A stretch of 64,000 nucleotides of DNA, from assembly GCA_001600695.1 (NCBI GenBank), contig BCKQ01000006.1, positions 810,327 through 874,326 of the forward strand. The letters are read 5' to 3'. The stretch's first letter is position 1; every line of letters starts with the position of its first letter. Shown piece after piece: positions 33,204 to 46,117 of this stretch. A program made the position numbers and the translations under genes. The notes under the pieces were generated by a model that worked only from the letters and a program-made list of their open reading frames with translations, had not been told where the DNA came from and made no database searches. The DNA comes from Ascoidea asiatica. Taxonomy: Eukaryota > Ascomycota > Saccharomycetes > Ascoideales > Ascoideaceae.

Positions 33204-33243
<40 letters not shown>

Positions 33244-36200
33244 ATTATAATTATTTCCACTATTGTTTCCATTATTAATCATTTTATTTTTATTTTGATT
33301 AAATTTAAAATCAATTATAGTCTTATTAATTTCACTCATTGATGATCCATTTGATTTTTGAATTTGTCTTGTTAAATTACTTTTTAAACTACCTGCATTA
33401 ATACTAGACGTTTGAAGTAAATCTTTTTTCATAACTGTTCTCAATGATAATTTATTCTCATTATTATTTTCATTATTATTACTATTATTATTTTCATTAC
33501 CTGTATTATTTCCATTATTTATATTATTAAATGAAAATGTAATTGGTGAAATTGTTGATCTAAAAGATCTTGAAAATCCAAATTGACTTAAATCTTCAAT
33601 TTTTTCTCTACTATTTAATCTAGTATTTATTGCAATTGTATCTTTAACTGAATTTTCAACTGATGAATCTTCAATTCCAACACTTAATACTGAATTAGGT
33701 ATAGATAATCCCATCATTTTATTATTATTATTGTTATTATTATTACTATTACTCATTCTTTTTGGAATTGCAATTGAATTTTTATTCAATTGTTCTCTCC
33801 AATATTCATCTTCTTTCTTATCTATTTTATTATATGTACTATTACTATTATTATCATCATCTTTATCATAATCACTTTCTTCAATTACTGCACTCTCATT
33901 TTCTGATCCCAGCAATTTATTCTCCATTCTTAATTTATTAATAGAATTTATCAGTTCAACTTCATTATTTTCTTCCTTTTCATTACTTTTTTCAATATTA
34001 ATAAAATTATCACTGAAATTACTAATTGTATTATCATTTTTAGAAATCATTTTAAATTGATTCAAATCTTTTGAAGAAATAAATTGTGCAGAAGATGAAT
34101 TAGATGATTTCATAGAAGACATAAATGATTGCGTTGAAGAATGTTTTACTTTAGAATCTACCTTAATAATTCCTCTATGATCTTCATTTAATTCTTCGGT
34201 TCCATAATTACTAATGATTTCTGAAAAATTTTCTGTTGTAGTTTTTGAAAACTCGGATGTATTAGAAAATGATTGAAATGATAATCCTTTTAAAAAAAAT
34301 TCTCTTTCATTATCAACTTCAATCAATATAGATTTAAGAATCATTCTCCATAATTTAAAATGTCTAAAATATTGAATAAGTTGCGATGCTCGAATATTAT
34401 TTAAAATGATAATAATTTTTTTAACTGTCTCAATATCTTTTTTTAAAAGTAAATATTGAATCGAAGAGATTGTACTTTCATTTTCATAATCCGATAAATG
34501 ATCAAGAGTAGACTCAAGATTTATAAGATTTAACTCGGTTTTTAATTTTTTTATAATATGTCTAATTTCTAATTCTGACCATTCAGGAATATTATATTTT
34601 AAAGAATTTTCATTTCCTCCATCAAGTATTATAAAAAGATCTTTTAAAGAGCCATCAAATCCAGGAAAAAAAAATTTTTCATTACATCCTTCAATACAAT
34701 CTTCTAAAACTTTATAAAACCATTCAATATTTGACCCTAAATAACTAAAATAATGATCAGAACAATAATCAAAAATTTTATCAAAACTTCTTTCACTCTT
34801 TTTTGGATTACAAAAATATATTAAAGGAATTGGAGTCTTTTCATATTTAAAATTCATATTTTTAGCCACATGATCCACAAAGGAATTATTCGTTATTGAA
34901 GATACTGTTGAAAAACTTGGTGTATCAATAATCTGCACACCTCGAGTAAAACTTTTGGTTAATTGATTTCTTGAGGAACTTCTTCTCAGAATTGAAGCAG
35001 AGGATGTCACTGAATTAAAACTTTCCTTAGGGGGTGTATTTTTCAAAGACGTGGCTTTAGGTGGGGTTCCTGTTGATCGTCTCTGAAGATGAGATTTCAA
35101 ACCCAAATTTTTCAAAGGTGATGAAGATAAGTTTCTTTCACTGATTTTTTTTTGATTTAAAGTTGTTGAACGATTCATTAATATTTGCCCAGGAAACTCA
35201 TTTTCAATTGGAGAGTGAGAATTTGAAGTACTTATTATCATACTATTACGATTATGAGAAGGTGGTGTTATTCCTTTAGGTCCGCTAGAAGATAAATTTA
35301 CTGTTGTCTGAGCCCTTTTCATAATTGGTCTAATAGGCAAATAATCTGTTTCATTGATTAAATTTTTCGGAGACTGTGAATAAGAACGTTCACCATTTAT
35401 CTTTATTTCAAAACTATCATTGCTATTGTTTCCTCGGGGATTTCTATAAAGGCCTTCATATTCATTTATTGGATTAGAATTAACTAAAATTCCCGCCACA
35501 AGTGGTTTTTCGTCAGATCTAGATAATCCCAAACTGCTAGGTGATAAATCTTCCATACGAAGTTTCCTAGATTTGGAAGAATTATAATCTTTAGAATTAA
35601 AACCAGGGTATGAAGTATGCTTCAGTTGTTTAGAAAAACTAATATGACGTTGAATTTCCTTTTGCAAAGGAGAATGGTCTATTGTCGAACCTTCAGTTGA
35701 ATTATCAGAATTATTGCCTTTTTCATCAAAAGAAGATTTAATATTCACATCAAGAGACAGTTCACTACTTTCAGACTTTGAATTCTCTTTTATTGTTGCA
35801 TGCTTTGATTTTGATTTAAAAAGAAATTCAGGAAATCTGGGTAAAAAAGATAGCGATGCTTTGCTTTTCTCTTTATGATCGATTGGTGATGGAGGTTCCT
35901 GCGGTGTATCTTTATTATCATTTTCTGCTTTTTTATAATTTTCATATTTTGAAATTGGATCATTAAGAATATAATTGAATTTTTCTACGCTAGTTGAAGA
36001 AGATTCAAAATAGTCATTAAGATTTTCTTTGAAATGTCTAGAAAGAGAGAATCCCATCAGAGGTTTTTCATGAGGACCTAAAACATTTCTATTTTTATTG
36101 GCAGTAAAGCAATTTTCATTTTGTGAAATAAAACTGACTTCATTGAATTTCGCAAGATTAAATTTCACACTGGTCTTTGGCAAATCATCCATAATTCTTT

Positions 36201-37446
36201 TTTCTTCTTTCAAGTCATGTTGAATAAACAATTTATCTTTAGAAACAGACCAGATTTTATTTGTGGATTTCCAACAAAGACCCGTAACAGGCTGATTATG
36301 TTCCGGAAGTATATGCTCTGGTACATAACCTCTTTTAACACTCCAAATTTCAATAGTTGAATCATTATTAGAATAAGAAGAAGCAACCTTACAATCAGAG
36401 ACTTCCTTACAGTTTTCCGTATTTGGAGACCAAGAAACCTTAGATATCTGACCAGAGGTAGGAATAGTATAATCAGGTTGAGAACGATTTTGAATATTTT
36501 TGGAATCCATATTCCAAACTTGAATTGTTTGATCATTACCACCAGAAACAATATAATTGAACTTATTGTTCCATTCAAGTGTTAATCCACTTTTATTATA
36601 AGCACTGAATCTTTTCTCTGGTTTTGAAGTTCTCAAATCCCATTTAATGATACCTCCAGATTCATAAGCAGCTACAATAGCATTGGAATCAAAAGGTGAA
36701 AATTCATTACATCTGACAACATCTCCACCATAGGTTAATAAAACTGTTGATTTTGGCAGTCTTATATCCCATAACTTTATAAACCCATCTTTTGAACCAG
36801 ACATAACTACACTTGGAGTATGGGGTGAAAATGCTATTGAATTTACTGGTCTTCTATGTGGTTGAAAATCTTGAAAATTCTTGGAGGTTGATGTAGCAAT
36901 TGATGACTTTAATGTATCAAATACAAAAACAGCTCCAGTTAATGAAGTAGCCGCCACATAATTTTTACAATTATAATATCCAAACCGTATATCAACTATT
37001 GAACCCAACTTTGTAACATCTCTTTGTAAAGATGAACCTTCAAGAAGATCGCTTTTTATAACTATTCCTCCTTTTGATTCATCAATATCCAAAATTTGAA
37101 TCAAATTTTTCCCAGAGATGACCAGTCTATTGGGACATTCTGCTCCATTATAAGCTGACAATGCTTGGATCTCGGTACTGCACTTGAAATTTATAGATGT
37201 ATTTGTTTTATATGAGCTTCTATAAATCTGAGATGCTGATTTATTAGTTCTTGAATTTTGAATTGATTGAAAAAACAGATTAGGATTGTTCATTGGAGAA
37301 TGAGAAGTAGTATTTAGATTTTGAATTGGTGAAAGACCTGGAGATAAAGTTGGCCCCAAGGTCTGTGTATGGAAAGTGTTGTATATATTCCTTCTCTCAT
37401 AGTTTAAAGACTCTGACCTTTTATTTTTATTGCTATCGGAAGACAT
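32611..37446 (-). CDS. RTC1: Rtc1 (SEACAT/GATOR2 subunit, WDR24 homologue)
   Basis: 1611 codons, ATG at 37446. The N-terminal about 420 residues form a WD40 propeller: VVMSGSKDGFIKLWDIR, GGIIKWDLRTSKPEKRFSAY, LEWNNKFNYIVSGGNDQTIQ and IEIWSVKRGYVPEHILPEHN. The middle is long, Ser/Asn-rich low complexity with interspersed helical blocks (around FFNPKK to RHFKLWRMILKSI). The C-terminus has a Cys/His-rich zinc module: CFNCKK, WYCENCNKINSYCGYCELPI, and YHREC. That combination is the Rtc1/WDR24 arrangement. In yeast Rtc1 is part of SEACAT, which regulates TORC1 at the vacuole in response to amino acids. S. cerevisiae Rtc1 has 1341 residues; the excess here is low complexity. Convergent with the small spliced gene. 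Confidence 0.9.
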
Positions 37447-37848
37447 ACCATTTATTACTTTGGCCTAATTGGAATATTATTATTAGTTATTGCTCATTCA
37501 TTTACTTACTCTCTGCTTTGTTATCTTTGATAATTGTCTGGCTATTATCTAATCTGAGAACATAATTCTAAAATGTGTTCACTGTTTAAATATAATTAAT
37601 TACGAGCGGAAATAGACTTTAAATAAATATTGTGATAGTTTCCGGTAGGATTTAATAAATATGGAACATTATTAACCCACGGTAGAATTATTCGAAGAAA
37701 GTCAAAATTTGAAAGAAAAAGATTATGAATTAGACATTGAATATATTGAAAACTTTCTTATAGATATATAATATGGTAAAGACTTATACAATTATATAGA
37801 ATCGATAAATCAAAAAAAAAAATAAAAACCAAAAAAAAAACGTGAATC
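37447..37848. promoter_or_regulatory. RTC1 upstream region
   Basis: A short AT-rich gap behind the Kelch-BTB gene's stop. Unlike the divergent gaps it has no GC-rich patch. No gene seen. Confidence 0.45.
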
Positions 37849-38749
37849 TTAAAACCCCATTTCTTCATCAGAACCATCACTCGAAGCACTAGAAGTGGCA
37901 ATGGCAATATTCATTTCGTCGTTCACATCACCTCCTAATCGTCCTAAAGAAAGTTGATTTTCTTGGAAGGTTTCACTCTCAACTTCATTTTCTGAATTAT
38001 TGGTTGTATTATTGGAACTGGATCTTAAATTGATACTAGAATCTGCCTCAGCAATTGCTGATGAAGTAGATGTACTTTCTGACCTTCGGATAGAGGATCT
38101 ATCATTATCAGCCCCTCTTTGATTTTCACTTTGAGTATCGGCAGGATTATTATTTAGAGTATTGATAGTAGTGTTATTATTTTCATTATTTTCATCACCA
38201 GGAGAACTTTCATCCACAATGACATTACTACTGTTTATTCCAACTCCAAATATTGGTAAATTAGAAGCTGGATTAAAAGTAAAATCATTTGTAGAAGGAT
38301 GGCCAAGAAAATTAGGTCCTTCAAATGAAAAATTTGTATGATAATGAGAGTTTGAAATCAATCTATTACCTTGAAGTACAGTTGATATACCTGTAGAATG
38401 GGAATCATCGTTATCTGATAATAATAATTCATTTTCATTACCTGGCTCATCATTTATAGAAGGTGGGGATCTTATATTATTTCCATTAGTCCCACTACTA
38501 TTTGAATGATTATGCAAATTAGTTAGTGTTGATGTTGAAAGATTTGGGCTATATATTCCATTTGTAATAGAAATGTTATTTTGTAATTGACTCATATAAT
38601 AATCATTTCTATTAAAAAATCTTGAATCATTTTCATTAAATAAATAGCCAGAGTTTATATTTCTATTAATATTCATATTGATATTTTGAAAAGAATTATT
38701 ATTAACATTATTCATACTATAAACAGAAAAATTGCCATTTTCATTTTTA

Positions 38750-38793
<44 letters not shown>

Positions 38794-41255
38794 GGAATTT
38801 GTATCATTATTTGATAAGTCTTCTTGATCCATTACACTTTGAATTAATATAGGATTAGGTTTTATCTCTGAACATAGTTGAATAATTTCTTTTTTATTTA
38901 ATTTTTTAAAATATTTTGTTGAAATGATCTGATTCCAATTTGTTAGAATATACCTATTTGAAATTGATAATAAAAACGGTTCATTAATTTCATTTGAAAC
39001 TTTCCAAATTTTCAAAATATTTTTAATATTGAAATAAGAATTTTGTTCATTTGTATTTGAATTGAAATTATAATTATTAGTATTATTATTATTTGAAATT
39101 TTATTTAATAAAATTTTTCTAATTGTTTTTTGTTTTAAATTTGGTAATTCATAATAATTAGATAAAATTAATAAACCTAATAATTGATCAATTGAATCAT
39201 TGAAATGATTTTCAATTGAACCTGTATATAAATATTCAATTAAAGCTTTTAACCAAAATATTGGTTCTTGAACAAATAATTTTTTTGAATTAGATTCTTT
39301 CATACCACTTTTAATTAAAATTTTAAAATATGGCCATCTTGCTAATAAAATTGTTGAATGAACATTAATTGGAATTGATTTTCTAAAAATATTTTTTGAA
39401 TTTAAATAATTATTTGAATATTGTAACATTTTATTATTTTCAATGAAAGTTGGATTTAATAAATTTGGTCTTTTATTACCTTGAATACCAATAATTTGAA
39501 AATCTGAGAATGAAGTATTTTTATATAATAATTTAGCAAAATCTAAAGCAATATCATTTGAAATTGATAAATCATTATCATCATTATCAATATTAAGATC
39601 ATTATTTATATTATTAATATTATTATTTAATAAATTTGAATTTGTATTAAAATCAAAAGAATTTGGATTAAAATTATCAAATAATAAATTTTCATAACTA
39701 TCATTTTGAGAGTTAAAAGTATTATCAAATGCAGAGTTTGAATCTGAATCTGAATCTGAATCATAATCAGAATTTAAATTATTACTAGAATCAGAAATTG
39801 AAGATGAAGATTCTGAATCAGAAGAAGATAAATCCCAATTATTAATATTTTCATTATTATTATCGATATTTTGATTATTTTCTAAATTTTCTATATTTTC
39901 CATATCTTCAATATCTTCGATGCTTTCATTGGTATTGATAATTTGATTATTTTCAATATTATCATTGGAATTATCATTATCTATAAAATTTTGTTTTAAT
40001 AATAATTTTTTATTTTTTTTGATATTTTTATTATAATTATTAATAAATTTTTTATTAAATTTATTAAAAATATTTAATAATTTTAAATTTGATAAATTTG
40101 AATAATAATTTTTATTTAATTGACCTAAATTATTTAAATTAAATTTTATAATATTTGATAATTTATAATCAAAAGAAGCATCATTAGTTTCTGGAGTTAA
40201 AGGATAACCTAAGAAATAAAGAAAATTTTTAAATATAAAAGTATGTCTCCATCTATAACCAATAAAAGGTTTAAAATCTCCAGTTAATAATAATTGCCAT
40301 TTTAAATTAATTAAATCTATTAAACCAATACATGGTTGTATACCTTCATGATAAGAATTCCATAAAGGTAAAATTATATCTAAAATTAAATAATTTTTTA
40401 AAGGTAAATAAATATGATCACCAATAAATTTTGGTAAATTAAAAATTTGAATTTGACCAGTAATATTTGTATTTAAATCAAAAAATGAAATAATATTTGA
40501 ATTTATATGATTCATTTCATTATTTAAACCACCAAATGAATAAATTTTATTATTAAAATAAATTATATAATGATCAAATCTTGAAATAAATTTTCTTGGA
40601 CCATCCCATTTATTTGTAATTAAATCAAAAGAATATAAATCATTATAAACAGTATTATTTTTTTTAAGACCACCAGAAATGAAAATTTTATTTTTTTTAT
40701 CATTTAAACAAATTGCATGTCTTGATCTTTGTGAAGGAGATTTATTTAAATTATATTGAGATGGTATAAACCAATTTTGATCAATTAAATTATATATAAT
40801 TAATTGAGATTTATTTAATTGATTATTTAATTGATTATTTAATTGATTATTTGAAGTTGAAGAAGTTATTGGTAATTCATCAGGTATTCCACCGAATATT
40901 AAAATATTATTATTATCAATAAAAGTTGAAGAATGACCTTCTCTAAAAATTTTAATATTATTTGAAATAATTGTATTCCAAATTAAATTATTTTTTTTAT
41001 TTAAATTTAAATTTAAATTTAAAATATAAATATTTGGATCTAAATTATCATCTTCATCAAAACCACCAAAAATAAATAAATTTCCATTTAAAGTTATTGT
41101 TGTTGAAGATTTAACTCTAAATAAAGGTTGAATTCCTTTTGTATTTAAAAATTCAATTAATTTATTATTATTTTGATTAATATTTTTAAATTTATTTTGA
41201 TTTTTTGATTTTATTTTAATTTTATTCTTAATTCTCAATTTTGAATAATTGGATA

Positions 41256-41295
<40 letters not shown>

Positions 41296-41649
41296 GTAAA
41301 GTATATGATTACTATTCGAGATATTAGAGTTTAAACTATTATGATTATTTGAAATTATTGATTTGAGATGAGTATGATTATGGTTATGATTATGATTATG
41401 AGATCTATGAGTTTTTACTGATTTTAAATGTGAATTGTTTGAATTATTGGAATTATTTGAAAGATTATGATTTTTTTTTCTTCTTTTTATTGAATTTGAA
41501 GTTAGAATTGGAATTCCAGAAGATGGAGAAGATGCAAGAGATGTTTGATTTTCAGTTTGATTTTCAGTTTGATTTTCAGTAAGGTTTTGAATTTGATCTT
41601 GATTTTGATTCTGAAGAGAAGAAAGTAATTGACCTGGATTCAATGGCAT
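37849..41649 (-). CDS. Kelch-repeat and BTB protein, Mds3/Pmd1/Ral2-like
   Basis: 1266 codons, ATG at 41649. An Asn/His-rich head (residues 1-165) includes a His-Asn run. Kelch repeats follow with recognisable FGG/SGG turns: LFIFGGFDEDD, ILIFGGIPDEL, IFISGGLKKN and IYSFGGLNNEM, then WRHTFIFKNFLYFLGYPL. An acidic low-complexity linker (about 570-680) leads to a BTB-like segment around residues 700-870 with INVHSTILLARWPYFKILI, SGMKESNSKKLFVQEPIFWL and KALIEYLYTGSIE. The Asn/Ser-rich tail has an acidic end. Kelch followed by BTB in this size class occurs in fungal Mds3/Pmd1 and S. pombe Ral2, which regulate sporulation, morphogenesis and Ras signalling. The subfamily call is a judgement from architecture only. 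Confidence 0.65.
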
Positions 41650-42411
41650 TATTTGATAATAATATGATAAAGATTATGAAAATGAAAATAATAAAAAAAA
41701 AAAGATAATTAATGAATGTGTGATAGATAAAGTTAGTGAATAGCAGTTTTCCAGAGGGGGACTTAAGTGAATAAATAGTGTACAGTAAGAGAAGAGATAT
41801 TCAGTAAGTTACAAGCAGAGGTGGATCGAAAGACGAAGAGAAAAGGTGTGGTGGGTATCGGAAAGAGGAAAAGTAGCAGTTGGAGAGGAAAGGAAGAAGA
41901 AAAGAAGAAAGCAGCGAGAAAGAAAGAAGGAAGAAGGAAGGAAGAAGGAAGGAAGAAGGAATCCCAAGCAGCGCAGGCCAGAGGAGGAGGCACGTGAGCA
42001 GGATACAGAGGGAATATCCGTAGATCCAGGCAGATCCACTAAAAGGATAGTAGTTTAAGTATAATTGTGAGAACCTGGTTTTGTGGATCCGGAAATATGC
42101 ATGTTTCCTTATTAGTACATGTGAATACGTGTAGGTACATGATCCATTTCAGTGGATATAGGACAAAAATCACATTTAGGGCTTTTTCTGAACAAATATA
42201 GTGCATGTTGTCCTACCATGAACAATAGAAGTGATTTAATAAAGTTGTTGATTTTGATGATGGTTTTTTATAAAGATAATCAAAACCATCAATAATATAA
42301 CAACAACAACAACAACAACAATATCAATATCAAAAGGCATTGAACTGAAATTGATGAAATGAATGATAAGAAATAATTTAATAAAAGGGTTGAGTTTGGT
42401 AATTGTAGTCA
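41650..42411. promoter_or_regulatory. divergent promoter region with polypurine tract
   Basis: No supported gene; open frames inside are products of the purine repeat. TACAGTA at 41781-41787. From 41916 to 41961 the plus strand is 46 uninterrupted purines made of GAAGGAAGAAG-type repeats. CACGTG is at 41991-41996, and a CAA run at about 42300-42320. The region is GC-rich at about 41820-42090. Confidence 0.55.
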
Positions 42412-43020
42412 ATGGATCAATCTATAACAAATATTAACATATCCTCAATGACTTTTGATATTGAAGATCAATCCAATTTCCCAGGAATATTGTCTTCAAT
42501 AAACAATATTGATAATAATTCTGCAATTGAATATTATCAAAATGCAAAAAAAATCAATCAATCAATTAAGAAAAATAACATTAATAATAGCATTATTGAT
42601 AATAGTGATCAGAGTGATAACTTGTTGTCTCAAAATCAAAATCAAAATCAATCATTTTCAAATTCAGATTCAGATTCAGATTCTTCTTTAGATTCTTCTT
42701 TAGATTATCTAATTCCAATCAATTCTGATAGTTCAATCAATTCAAATAATTCAAATAATTCACATTCAAGAAAGAGAAAAATATCTTTTGATTATATAAA
42801 AGATAAATTCAATTTATCTTGTTCAAAATCAACTTTTCATGGTAGACTTAATGGTAATAGATCAAGATTATTTTATGAATTAAATTCAAGAATTTTATCT
42901 TTATTTGAAGAAAATTTATTAATTAAAAGATTAATTAATTCAACTAAAAGAGGTTTCATAATTAATATCACAAATATTTTATTAATGATTGATGAAATTA
43001 TTGATGATAGATTTTTATTA

Positions 43021-43058
<38 letters not shown>

Positions 43059-43652
43059 TAATAATAATAATGATAAATTATAAATATAAATATAATTTAA
43101 TTAAAAATAAATCTTATTTAAATATTAATCATTATGTTTCAAGATCTTATATTTCTGAATTTATAAAAAGACATTCAAATGATTTAATATCTTTAAAATT
43201 ATCTGAAAATAATTTTAAATTTTTTACTCCAAATATAAATGTAAATAAAAATAATAATAATATAAATAATGATATAAATACAATTATAATTACAAATAAT
43301 AACTTAAATGATCTGATAACTCAATGTATCGATAATAAGTCTTCAATAAGTAATAATTCTCCAGTAAAAATCAATATTTCTAATATTTCTAATATTTCTA
43401 ATATTTCTAAATCAAATAATGATGAAAATAAAATTTCAATTAGAAAAAAAAAATTTAATAGATAATTTAACAAATAATATAATAAATTCTTCATATAATA
43501 CTTTTAATAATGAAATTAATGAATCTTCAATATTTGATAAATTAAATGAAATAAGTAAATATTCAATTAAATCAATTTTAAATTTAGCTAGAGATACAAA
43601 TAAATTTATTGATTCAATTAAAGACAAAATTTCAAATGAATCAAATTCTTAA
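42412..43652 (+). CDS. CENP-B/psq-type HTH DNA-binding protein, reading frame split by two frameshifts
   Basis: Three overlapping frames follow one another: 42412-43083, then one frame on to 43465, then another to a TAA at 43652. Read in order they give a Ser/Asn-rich head, a psq-like helix-turn-helix (RKRKISFDYIKDKFNLSCSK then STFHGRLNG), a CENP-B/Tc5-type second HTH (ILSLFEENLLIKRLINSTKR with GF, then, after the polyasparagine run, SRSYISEFIKRHSNDL), and a helical tail. This order (fold, linker, SEFIKRH) is typical of fungal CENP-B/pogo-derived DNA-binding proteins such as the Pdc2/Rag3 class. The first shift falls after the AAT run, the second in a run of ten A. Either could be a real lesion or a sequencing slip. 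There is no DDE transposase domain. Confidence 0.6.
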
Positions 43653-43759
43653 TTAAATTGATATTATATATATATTATCTATATATTATACTTTTATATT
43701 ATACTTTTGTATTATAGCAAAATAAAGTAAATAATCATATATTTGAGAAGAATATTATT

Positions 43760-43930
43760 TTAAATACCTCCAGCTTCTCTATACCATCGAATACCTTTAT
43801 CAAACCCAGCACAAACAATACCATCATTTGTATTACCACCAGGAGCAGATCTATAAGTTTTTTTAATAAATTTTACATCCATAATTGCAATAGAATCATC
43901 AGAATCAGAATTATCATTACTATTTTTTGG

Positions 43931-43978
<48 letters not shown>

Positions 43979-44312
43979 GTTACCATCATCATCATAATCA
44001 ATTAAATCTGAAGGAGAAATAGAAATAGTTGCTTCTTTTGATCTTGTTTCAATATTCCAAATTTTTAATTTACCATCATAACCTGCACTAATTAATAAAT
44101 CACCATCATCATTAAAATCTAAAGCAAAAATCCAAGAATCATGAGCATTAACAGATATTTGTAAAGAAGCAGAATGAGAAGGCATTGTTAAAATTCCAAT
44201 AATTTCACCATATTTTGTATCATATAAAGATATATTACCAAAATTTCCAGAATCAGAAGCAACAGCTAAAATTTTACCATTTGGAGAAAAAGTTAAAGCT
44301 CTAATTGAATTA

Positions 44313-44343
<31 letters not shown>

Positions 44344-45158
44344 AATTTGAAAAAGTATATAAAATTCTTGAACTTTCAATTTCAAATAAAATTATTTCAC
44401 CATTTTGATAACCAATTGCAATTAAATTTAATAAATTAGATATAGATAAAGACATTGGAAATGAAATATTTTTTGGTTGAATTAAATAATGATCAAATAA
44501 ATCAATAGAATCAATTGAAGAATTATTAATATTATTTAAATTTTCAAAATTTAATTTAACATTAAATATTTTAGTTGTACCTTTTGGTTGATTAACAATA
44601 AATTTTATATTATCATTATTATTGTAATCATTATTAAACCAAATTGATTTCCAAAAAGATTGATTATTAATTTTAAATTTTGAAATTGAAATTGAAGAAT
44701 TATAATTAATTTTTAAAGGTAATAAATCATTATTAAATAATTTATAAAAATAAATAAAACCATTAAAAGAAATTATTGAAAAAATATATAAATTTTTATT
44801 TATTGTTAATATTGATAAATTTAATAAACCAGAATCATCAATTTTAAAAATTTTTAAATTTTTTTTTAAATTTGGATTTTCATTTTCATTAATTTTATTT
44901 GACCATAATTTTAAAAAACCATCACCAGATATTGAGATTGTATAATTATTTAAAACTTGTAAATTAAATATATCAGCATCATGAGCATTAATTGCATTTG
45001 AAGTTGAAATATATTTTCTACTCTATATATATTTATATATATATATATAATAATAATAATAATAATAAGTTTGTTAGAAATTTGAAATTATATCTTAATG
45101 AATTGAATTAAGAATAAAGATTGAATTTAGAATATGATAAAGTGAGTATACATACCAT
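43760..45158 (-). CDS. SKI8: Ski8 (Rec103) WD40 subunit of the Ski complex, intron after the start codon
   Basis: The start codon alone forms exon 1 (45156-45158). An intron at 45023-45155 has donor GTATGT directly after ATG and a branch-like TCTAACA. Exon 2 (45022-43760) then begins SRKYISTSNAINAHDADIF, which lines up with the start of yeast Ski8 (AHDADIF block). ISGDGFLKLWSNKINENENP, ALTFSPNGKILAVASDSGNF, ISLYDTKYGEIIGILTMPSH, SWIFALDFNDDGDLLISAGY, DGKLKIWNIETRSKE and the terminal FDKGIRWYREAGGI are Ski8 hallmarks. Product about 421 residues (yeast 397). Two polyasparagine inserts sit in loops. It scaffolds the Ski2-Ski3 helicase complex that feeds mRNA to the cytoplasmic exosome, and also acts in meiotic recombination. 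Convergent with the CENP-B-type gene. Confidence 0.93.
45023..45155 (-). other. SKI8 intron (133 nt), phase 0 after ATG
   Basis: Donor GTATGT immediately follows the start codon; branch-like TTCTAACA lies at about 45076-45083 and acceptor TATATAG ends at 45023. Without this intron no ATG is in frame upstream of the conserved N-terminus. A short TAATAATAA and (TA) repeat fills the acceptor side. Confidence 0.85.
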
Positions 45159-46117
45159 TTTTAATATAAATATAAGCTAATGATAATATTGAATCTTTAA
45201 ATAATTTAGATTAATGGATATATTTATGAATATATTAGAATATGAATATGAAATTATACTTTAAAAATTTGTTTAAATAGGTAAAGGTAAAGGTAAAGGT
45301 ATATTAAAAATTCCGGTTAAATTTCAAAAAGGGAAATATTTGAAAAATACGTAAAACGGGTAAAGTTAAAACACTACAGATTATAATTGATATAAATGAA
45401 TTCAAATTAACTAGAATAAGATTATAATTACAAATTCGACTAGAATTTAAGAATAAATATAATCAAGAAGAGTTTATTAAAAAGTAAATAAAGCTATAGA
45501 ATGGTAATTAAAAGAAGAGAAATGTGTTAGTATATGAAATGAATGAAATAGTAATATATGGAGTTGTTAATAATCAGTTTGATTATCATTTTGATTATCA
45601 GTTTCAGTGGTGTTTTGTTTGTTGTTTGTATTTATGAATGGTGTGTCACTGTTATTGTTATCCACTGATATCGACAGTGAGATTACGAGCTGTTTCTGAA
45701 GTACTGCAACAACACAAAATCCTTAATCACAAACACAAAAATCAAGTTCGCCACTCAAAAATGAAGTCTGTCCTAAGTGGACACTGTCCTAGATTACGCG
45801 CACTAGATACTGCACAACAGTGACCTATAATCATTGGATCCCTTCAAGTGGTAATCAGGCTATCACATGACCTTTCCGCCACGTGGTGTGTGTTGTCCTT
45901 TTTGGTTTCTGCTGTTTCTCTGGTTGCTTTGTTGCTGTTGTTGTTTTTCTCTCTGCTGCTGTTTCTTCCCTTTTTTCTCAGTTTCCTGTCTCATTCTTTA
46001 AAAGAAGGATCAGGATCAGGAATAGGAATAGGAATAGGAACAAAACAAATATATATCAGGATATTCTTCTTCTTTTATCTTACGTTAGGACCATCACCAA
46101 TTACTTCAATATTTCAA
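45159..46117. promoter_or_regulatory. divergent promoter region SKI8 / Myb-SANT gene
   Basis: No supported gene. GTAAAGGTAAAGGTAAAGGT lies at about 45281-45300. The GC-rich part (about 45600-45960) has TCACATGA at 45863-45870 and CACGTG at 45880-45885. A GGATCA/GGAATA repeat follows at about 46008-46040. The plus-strand frame is open through the last 270 bases before the Myb-SANT ATG, but no ATG lies in it, so I treat it as 5' leader. Confidence 0.55.

Noticed and set aside
41763-42058. Overlapping open frames on both strands
   Set aside because: Products of the polypurine/polypyrimidine tract; no ATG-started conserved protein.
45848-46117. N-terminal extension of the Myb/SANT-like protein
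   Set aside because: The frame is open but begins with GTG and is hydrophobic, GC-rich promoter sequence; the ATG at 46118 sits just before the conserved domain.
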